Below are positions 57,528 through 64,000 of a stretch of 64,000 nt of DNA, piece after piece (the stretch's first letter is position 1; every line of letters begins with the position of its first letter). The notes below the pieces were generated by a model. It was not told where the DNA came from. It was given only the letters and a program-made list of their open reading frames with translations, and searched no databases. The translations under genes and the position numbers were made by a program. Source of the DNA: Adiantum capillus-veneris (lineage: Eukaryota > Streptophyta > Polypodiopsida > Polypodiales > Pteridaceae); NCBI GenBank assembly GCA_014529385.2, contig CM043969.1, positions 15,251,446-15,315,445 of the forward strand. Reading direction: 5' to 3'.

Positions 57528-59072
57528 ATGGAGACAAAAGTGTTGGATGATGGATCTACCTATGCCAGGGTCAAAAGCAAAGATGGAAAACGAGCTGTTC
57601 AATTCTTGATAATTTGCGTTGACCATGAGCGAAATCGTGATAGCTTAAGGGACCATTCTCTTCCAAAACCAAGCAAGGAGTTTCGAGATCAAAGGGAGAT
57701 GAGGGGTTTTGCCCGAGTACCATTGTAAAGTGGGAGTGCAGTGGTACAGAAAGAAAAGGTTCTCACTTGATCCGAAGGGAGACGAAGCTTTTTCTAAAGG
57801 TACCCTAGTAGCAAAGGATGGATCAGTATCTTTCACAATGCTTGGAGATTTAAAGAAAGGACAAAAACAATATGTAAATAGAGTACAGAGAAAATACAAA
57901 AACCATAATTTGCTAGATGAAGACGAGAACATTTCAGGTGTTTTTGAGGAGGTTTATTTTGTAGATACTATGGGTGATCTCAATGCTATAACAAGTTCTA
58001 GTTTTCAACAAGGAAATGACCTTGTAAAAGTAGCTTCTATGGACATGTATAGAATCGTTGAGTCTTTCAAAGATGAGGAGTTCTTCAATGTGCAAAAATA
58101 TCTAGAAGTGCGAGTGGAGACGAAGTACAAAACTATAGCAACGAAGGTGAAACTAGTGGCATTGCCTTTGCCTACATATTGCAAGGAAATGATGGATCAT
58201 GCTTCTTTGCAACCTAGTCTCCGAGATCCAAAAAGAATTGGACACAAGTTTACGCAAGAGTCATTGAAGATGTTAAAAGTTGGAGGCAATGACTCCTTGA
58301 CAGATATTGAAAGAAAATGCTTTGAACAGACACTCTCTAAACATGGAAAAGATTTTGCATTTGAGCCGCATGAGATAGGGTGTGTGGATTTATATATAGT
58401 CGAACCAATGGTAATATTCACTATATCTCATGTGCCTTAGAATCTACGAACAATTCTAGTGCCAAAAGCACTCTTGCCAAAGCTTATAGATTTACTCAAT
58501 GAAAAGATAAAGATAGGGATTTTGGAGCCTTCATGTGCCCCCTACTCAAGCAGATGGTTCACAGTACCAAAGAAAAATGGAGCTCTACGCTTCATTCAAG
58601 ACATGCAGCCTGTCAACAAAGTCACAATTAGGAATATGGGTACATGGCCAATTGTAGATGAGTTGCAGAAGCATTTGCAGGAAGGGCAATATATTCTATG
58701 GGGGATTTGTACTCAGGGTATGATCAGTTCCAACTAGCAATGGAAAGCAGGGACTTGACTACCATGAGAACACCCTTGGGTTTGGTAAGGATGTGCACCT
58801 TACCGTAGGGAGCAACCAACTCGGTTGCGCACATGATGAACGGTATGAACAAAGTCCTTCGTGACTTCATACCTCAAATTACAATGCCTTTTCTTGATGA
58901 CGTTCCAATCAAAGGATGCGACTTAGCTAAAAACGATGAGGCTCTAGATTCAAGGGGGTGCGGTAAATATGTAGCAAACCACATCAATGATTGTTGTGAT
59001 AGAATTTTAACAAGGCTGGAAGAAGTGAACCTTACATTATCTGGGCAAAAGTCAGTGTTTGGGGTTGCATAA
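57528..59072 (+). pseudogene. gypsy-2 linker and reverse transcriptase
   Basis: The linker continues with METKVLDDGSTYARVKSKDG and a long stretch without known motif (57728-58440). RT begins after a TAG at 58438 where Trp is expected: ILVPKALLPKLIDLLNEKIK, GILEPSCAPYSSRWFTVPKK, LRFIQDMQPVNKVTIRN; a frameshift; YDQFQLAMESRDLTTMRTP; TAG near 58806 for expected Gln; GATNSVAHMMNGMNKVLRDF and the catalytic MPFLDDVPIKG (near 58895). A TAA follows GQKSVFGVA at 59070, then ILIVGHRCNPHGRRP. The F-L-D-D box and surrounding residues are intact. Confidence 0.85.
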
Positions 59073-59249
59073 ATATTGATAGTGGGACATCGTTGTAATC
59101 CTCATGGCCGCCGACCTTGTCCAACTAAAGTGGATGCAATATAGAGGATGAAGGAAGTATGCGTAAATATCACAGAGGTGAGAAGGTTTCTAGGTGCATG
59201 TGTCTTCTATCTCATATGGATTCCACATTATGCACATGTTGCAGATCCT

Positions 59250-61463
59250 CTTTATAATTGCTAAGGAAGAATCAAAGGTTTCAATGGAATGATGTACATG
59301 TAAAAGCTATGAGGAAGTTGAAGCAATTGTTGCTGTCTTCACCAACTTTGAGGAAGATTGACTATGAGTATGGAAGACCAGTGATTGTGACAATGGACAC
59401 TAGTCCAACGGGAATTGGATGGGCAGTAGGAAAAGAAGATGAAGAGAAACACAGGTATGTGGTGAGGTTTGGGGCCAAGGTTCTAAGCTCTCTCCAAAGA
59501 GCATATCCACAGGTAAAAAGTGAGTTATGGGGGGTGGTTACAACATTAAAGTGTGACAAAGAGTACTTCATTGGAGCATCTGTAGTTGTGGATACTAATT
59601 GCTTACCACTTCTAGGGATGATTGCAAGCTGCTCTACTCCTGATATTGCTGTGCTTAGGTGGATTGCTTATATAAAGTCCTTGAACCTAGAATTGAATCA
59701 CATTGCAGGAAAAGATAATGCAATGGCAGATATGCTTTCAAGGGGAAGGTATGAAGATGAGGATGATATGATTGATGAGGAAGAAGATGTGGGCACAAAA
59801 TTCTACACAATTTCTCATGAAAAGTGTGATGATATATGCATTGTATCTTCACTTGAATCCTTTTCAGAGGAGTTCTATGAGGGTGAATGGTTGCTCATAG
59901 GTCGCTACCTGAGTACTTTACAAAAGCAAGATGATTGGAGTGACTCAGAATTCAAAAGGATCAGAAAGAAAGCATATGGATTCTTCTTGAGGGATGGTTA
60001 CTTATGGAAACATCCTAAAAGAAGAGATGGGACTCCATTACGAGTAGTATGTGATAAGCCTACTCAGCTCAAAGTTATCAAAGAGCTTCATGAAAGCCTA
60101 TATGCTGGACATCGAGGTGAATGGGCTACTTTTTTCAAAGTGAAAGAGAGATATTGGTGGAAAGGAATGTATAAGGATGTAGCGGATTTTGTAGAGTCTT
60201 GTGTCACATGCCAAATGTATTCCAATGTACGTCATCGTGATGGATTGCATCCTACATACCCATTAGCCATGCACTATAAATGGGTTGTTGATCTAGTCAC
60301 AATGCCTTTAGGACTTTGGAAAATGAGATACTTGGTACTTGCACGAGAAGACTTGACAAACCAAGTGGAAGGGCGTGCATTGAGGACAAAAACTACAGAA
60401 GCTGTTTGTAAATTTTTGCTTGAAGATGTAATTTGCCGCTATGGTTGTGTGGGAAAGATAGTTGCTGATAGAGGTGAGTTAGAGGCAGATGAAGCAAGGG
60501 ATTTCTTTATAAGAATTGGTATAAAGCTAGCCCTGACTTGTGCTTATAATCCAGAGCGAAATGGGAAAAGTGAAAGAGGAAATCCTCCTATTGTCAAATC
60601 TTTGGCTAAGGCATGCAAAGGTAGAATGCGTGAGTGGCCAAGGTTGCTACCAGGAAAATTTTGAACTCATTTTTGGGCCTTTTAAGAGTGCCACATCATC
60701 AAAGTTGTACAAAAGAAAGCAACCCGGTGGACCCCTCTAAATATTGCTTAGAACCCCATGATATGACCTATCATTGGAAAGTTCTTGAAAAATGGATTCT
60801 AAAGAGCCAAGGTCCAAAAAGTTTGGATGACTTCTGTGAAATTTATGCCATTTTTTTTCAATCAGCCAGGTTTTTTTACCGTTACGGTAATCTAAAATCA
60901 CCTTTTTCTAGATCTACATGAAGGCAATGTCCGATACATGCATGCTATATATCAATAGATAGCATTTGAAGAGTAGATTCTAAATATCCAACCTCCGACA
61001 AGTTTGGATCTTATTTGCAAAAAATTTACCGATCCCCACTTTTTGAAAGCTATGCCACATCAACAATTCTTACAAGGCCCATTTTTGAGTCCAAACTTTT
61101 CCTAATGGTGACTGGCTAGATGCCTACCGATTTGATGTATGGTTAGAAGCCAGTCATGCCAATTGAGGATGTAGTTCTTACTTGGAACATGTTACCTTGG
61201 GAAGATGGTGTAAGTAGGGAAAATCTACTTGCTTTGCGCATAAGGCAATTGGAAAGAAGACATGAAGACATAGACATTGCTAAAGCTCGATTGAAGGATG
61301 CAAGACTAAAGAATAAAGATAGGTTTGATAAAAGACATAGGTTTCGACCAAACCTATTGAAGAGGGTGATTGGGTCCTAATGTATGACAGTAGCCTTGAC
61401 AACCAACACAACACACAAAGAAAACTTGCAAAAAGGTGATGTGGCCCCTATGTTGTCAAACAT
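59250..61463 (+). pseudogene. gypsy-2 RNase H and integrase
   Basis: RNase H: RFQWNDVHVKAMRKL, VIVTMDTSPTGIGWAV, SELWGVVTTL, NAMADMLSRG. Integrase: HESLYAGHRG with CVTCQM (HHCC), then core acids in WVVDLVTMP, VADRGELEA and NGKSERG, the expected D, D, E. This 468-codon frame (59258-60664) is the longest intact one in gypsy-2. After WPRLLP it is cut by the insertion at 60652-61103, resumes VTG, stop, MPTDLMYG, stop, KPVMPIEDVVLTWNML (61105-61378) and ends in the C-terminal region MYDSSLDNQHNTQRKLAKR before the CACTA element at 61464. Confidence 0.86.
60652..61103. mobile_element. Small terminal-inverted-repeat element (MITE-like)
   Basis: About 452 bp separating two parts of the gypsy-2 integrase. 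Its ends, AGGAAAATTTTGAACTCA and (reverse complement of the right end) AGGAAAAGTTTGGACTCA, continue to GGGCCTT and match at 24 of 30 positions. No frame. I see no clear target duplication, and roughly 35 bp of integrase sequence seem to be missing at the site, so the exact mode of insertion is open. Confidence 0.6.
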
Positions 61464-61494
61464 CACTACAAGAGGTTGTGTGCTCTTGTGACGC

Positions 61495-61702
61495 TGTTAG
61501 CGACGGAAATACACTGGGTTTTTATAACCCCCGGCGTCGCTAAAACCGTCGCTAATAGCGTCGCTACGAGAGCGTCGCTATATGCGTCACTATAACCGTC
61601 GCTATATAGCGACGGTCATAGCGACAGTTATAGCGACGTTTACACAGAAGTCTATAGCGACGCTACAGAGCCATAAATAGCGACGGTTATAGCGACGCCC
61701 GA
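61495..61702. repeat. CACTA subterminal repeat array
   Basis: I count 11 exact copies of TAGCGACG or its complement CGTCGCTA and two one-base variants within about 205 bp. The inner part is arranged as an inverted repeat: a cluster in CGTCGCTA orientation, then one in TAGCGACG orientation. In En/Spm such short subterminal motifs bind the TNPA protein. Confidence 0.88.
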
Positions 61703-62079
61703 GAGAATTTTTTTTTTGGTGACAGGATATTGAATGCCCTGCCACCCATCAACCATATTGTACTTGATTCACTTTTTAAAAAAAGTGCAAGGGTAGATAA
61801 TAGACCCAAAATAGTCACCCACAAGACGCATTGTTTGCAAAATTGACAAGCGTAAAATTGACAATTGTACACATCATAGGCAAAATGAATTGATTGGCAA
61901 ATATAATAATGACAATTGTACAACATCATAGGCATAAAGAATTGATTGGCAAAATGAACTGCGGTGACAAATGTAATAATATACATGGTTCAAAAAGACG
62001 TATAAAATCCGTCTCATGATACATAAGCTATGAGAAACCCTAAACTAATGCTATCTAGCTACGGCTAAACTGACGTTGT
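61703..62079 (-). other. 3' untranslated side of the TNPA-like gene
   Basis: No coding frame; lies between the subterminal array and the stop codon at 62080. It includes two related strings with AATTGATTGGCAAA (near 61889 and 61932). Confidence 0.5.
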
Positions 62080-63389
62080 CTAGTCAGACGTCTCATCGCG
62101 TCCAAGCGGCGTATCTGTCGGATTCTGCAAAAAAAGACAATAAGACAGCTTTCAGTAAGTATAAACATATAACGACATTTATAAAACAATACAAAAAAAA
62201 GAAAAGAGTAAACCCTAATACTAACCATGCCGCCGCGAGAACTGAGAATGTCCATCAGGGTGTTTAAGCCCTTCCTGCCTGCGTACTCGCGCTCGTACGG
62301 TGTGGGATCACGTCCTGTCATCGACCACTGTCAAAACATACAAAGAATTCATTATGTTAGAATTAAAAAACTCATAAACCCTAAACTATCGAACATAAAG
62401 AGCAATGCAAAAACACTTACAAAATCGGTCTCAAATGATGCCCATCCACCGCTCCCCAAGTGGTGCGAGCTCCCTGCCTCTACTCGCGCTCTGGCTGCAT
62501 CCTTTTGTTGCTTCCACTTGTCGGGATTCTCGCGCGCTGCTTTCTTCGCATTCTTCCAATCTTCTTTGGCCAGCCAATCTGGCCTATTCCACCCATGCTT
62601 GATTACTTTTTGCACTTCGGAACGCTTGTGTTTGCAGTATTCGCGCATTCGAATCTTCATCAGGTCTTCATTGAAGCGCTGATCCCGTGTTGGAACGGGA
62701 AACTCATCATGAAGTATGCTGATGACTCTGTTTTTTAAATCACTTGGTACTTCACTCCATTTGTTTAGCATGTAGTGTCTAAACAGCTGAGAGCAAAGAC
62801 CACGCATGCGCGAGATCACCTTCTTGCCGTCATCATCCATGATGATGCCGCCGCTGAAGTCGACGGAGTAAGGCAAGCCCTCTGGTCGGTGACGCGTGAA
62901 CCTGGGTGTCCCGGCAGGGGTCTCTAGCGGCGTGTCGATGGGGGTATGGACGTCAGATGTCTCCACCGGCGTCTGGGCCCCGAAGCGAGGAGTGTCGAGT
63001 GGGGTGGCCCCTGGCGGAGTAGGTAGAGGTGTGTAGCTGCTAGGAACAGTCAGCCGTGCAAAACCTGGCGTAGATGGCGATGTTGTGGCTGGTGTGGGGG
63101 CGGGCAAAGAAGGGGACGGTAAAGAGCCTCGTCGAACACGAGGCGGTGTGGAGGCATCGGTGGCAGAATCCCCACAACAACCGCCACCGCCACCACTAGA
63201 GCGCCGGTGTCTAGATGAGTGTGAAGCTCGTCTCGTCGACGCCGAAGCTTCGGAGCGCGTCGAATGCTCCGAAATAGAGGGAGATGCGGATGGAGTAGGA
63301 ACGCGCGATGATGCGCCAGAGCGATGACGCTCCACGTACCACTGTCTCTGCTGCGGTGACAAAGAAGAAAGAAACTCCTCATCATCCAT
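62080..63389 (-). CDS. TNPA-like protein of the CACTA element (Transposase_24 family), three exons
   Basis: In En/Spm the second protein binds the element ends and helps excision and control of methylation. Model: exons 63389-62421, 62327-62226 and 62124-62080; introns begin GTAAGT and GTTAGT and end GACAG and TGCAG; all in phase 0; 371 residues. The N-terminal half is low-complexity, rich in Ser, Pro, Thr and Arg (MDDEEFLSSLSPQQRQWYV, a His/Arg/Ser block, TPP-type repeats). The C-terminal half resembles the plant Transposase_24 domain: NKWSEVPSDLKNRVISILHD, basic RMREYCKHKR, NRPDWLAKEDWKNAKKAARE, SSHHLGSGGWASFETDF, then across the splice WSMTGRDPTPYEREYAGRKG. An acceptor-like AATGCAG two bases before the ATG suggests a leader intron. 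No stop or frameshift, so it may be functional. Confidence 0.78.
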
Positions 63390-63661
63390 ACCTGCATTAA
63401 ACACACAAATATTTAAACTTAATATTGAATGAATAGAGTAGACAATGACGCAAAGATCATTAAATACAATGACGTAATGACGCATATAAATACAATGACG
63501 CAATGAATTGAGTGATAGAAGAGGCAAGTCGAAAACTCAGAATTTTCAATCAAAAGATGTGAGCGCGAGTAGAAAAGAGCGTTATACACCATGGAAGGTA
63601 CTTAGAGAGCCAGAGCTTTTACAACACGGAGCAAAATTGTTCAAATACAATATTTGTGGCT
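63390..63661 (-). other. Spacer between CACTA genes
   Basis: AT-rich; presumably promoter and leader of the TNPA-like gene. Contains ACAATGACGCA-type repeats (near 63443, 63467 and 63493). Confidence 0.5.
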
Positions 63662-64000
63662 TTAAGAGATCTCTCTCTCATCCTCGCATAACTCAGCATA
63701 ACTTCCTATATCTATATAGAGCTCTCCGTTTAAACACATATCCTCTGTTTCATTTTGTAGCTCCTCTGCATGCACCCCATATAGAGTAGTAGCATCTTGA
63801 TGCTCGTCTGGAACCACCGCAGCGGCTTCTGATTGAGCATCTTCTCTGATCTCCTCCATTGATGCCGTTGTGATTGGCACATGGTAGCCTTCATATGTCC
63901 TTGCACTACGAGGGGCTACCTCTATGACGTACCACCAGTTTGATGTAGACTTTGTAGGATGAAATATTACCTGCCAGAGCCACATAACTTACATGAGAGC
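63662..64000 (-). CDS. 3' end of the CACTA transposase gene (TNPD-like), partial
   Basis: Runs off the right edge. The visible frame reads QVIFHPTKSTSNWWYVIEVA and PRSARTYEGYHVPI, followed by an acidic tail ending EDEREIS and a stop at 63662-63664. A segment of the type QVFYVxDP...WxVV near the C-terminus is typical of plant CACTA transposases, and the place next to a TNPA-like gene fits. The catalytic domain is outside the window. An acceptor-like CTCTGGCAG just before GTAATATTTC may mark the exon start. Confidence 0.6.

Larger units (their letters stand above)
48443..61463 (+). mobile_element. gypsy-2: Ty3/gypsy element with tRNA-Trp primer site, multiply interrupted
   Basis: 5' LTR 48443-49641, primer site at 49646, then gag, protease, RT, RNase H and integrase in gypsy order. 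It is interrupted in gag by copia-2 (50280-55980), in integrase by a small inverted-repeat element (60652-61103) and at the integrase end by a CACTA transposon from 61464. The 3' LTR is not seen and may lie beyond the CACTA element. Numerous stops make it inactive. Confidence 0.88.
61464..64000 (-). mobile_element. CACTA (En/Spm) DNA transposon, one end
   Basis: Starts CACTACAAGAGG at 61464, inside the gypsy-2 integrase end, the usual CACTA terminus. An array of TAGCGACG-type subterminal repeats follows (61495-61702). Inward lie, on the minus strand, a TNPA-like gene and the end of a transposase gene, the usual CACTA gene order. The other end is beyond the window, so the 3-bp target duplication (CAT at 61461-61463, if any) cannot be checked. 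Confidence 0.85.

Noticed and set aside
62227-63327. Plus-strand frames opposite the TNPA-like gene
   Set aside because: The minus strand gives a spliced product with a recognisable domain; the plus-strand frames do not.

Overview
The window is nuclear DNA of a land plant. It holds one gene that looks like an ordinary host gene: a two-exon PLS-class pentatricopeptide-repeat (PPR) protein on the minus strand (31432-33370). Its near-identical 102-residue repeat blocks are a style I associate with ferns and their relatives, so a homosporous-fern-like genome is my best guess (inference). Almost everything else is transposable elements, nested and decayed, separated by stretches in which I see no gene.

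Layout. 522-5555: complete but dead Ty1/copia element on the minus strand (copia-1; 226-bp LTRs, target duplication TATAG). 6609-15433: plus-strand Ty3/gypsy element with a tRNA-Asp-type primer site (Athila/Tat-like) and a 5' LTR that lacks U3; it is split by a fragment of a minus-strand LTR element (8526-10880). 15493-27097: minus-strand chromovirus (gypsy-1; gag, PR, RT, RH, IN, chromodomain) split by a complete non-coding LTR element (LARD-1, 17108-22584, target duplication GTGAG). 27103-31431: mostly unassigned, with a possible tRNA-derived SINE. 31432-33370: PPR gene. 33400-43400: LTR fragments, a gypsy-1 relative, a rearranged copia-1 relative and simple repeats. 43404-46700: second LARD, colinear with LARD-1. 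48443-61463: plus-strand gypsy element with a tRNA-Trp-type primer site (gypsy-2), its gag split by a copia element (copia-2, 50280-55980) and its integrase split by a small terminal-inverted-repeat insertion (60652-61103). 61464 to the right edge: one end of a CACTA (En/Spm) DNA transposon inserted in gypsy-2, with a subterminal repeat array, a three-exon TNPA-like gene and the 3' end of a transposase gene running off the window.

How the parts relate. The order of insertion can be read from the nesting and agrees with LTR divergence where I counted it by eye: LARD-1 LTRs (about 96% identical) are younger than those of their host gypsy-1 (about 93%), and copia-2 (about 97%) is younger than copia-1 (about 94%). 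Many premature stops are C-to-T or G-to-A changes relative to the expected family residue, as expected for methylated, silenced elements. The two LARDs share a colinear core of about 3 kb with no long reading frame and keep only the last residues of a chromovirus-like pol, which makes them candidates for elements mobilised in trans. I find no bacterial-type system, CRISPR array, rRNA or canonical tRNA gene. The most unusual items are the LARD pair, the retropepsin-like module lying 3' of an integrase in the Athila-like element, the R-start 5' LTR, and the CACTA terminus with its gene.
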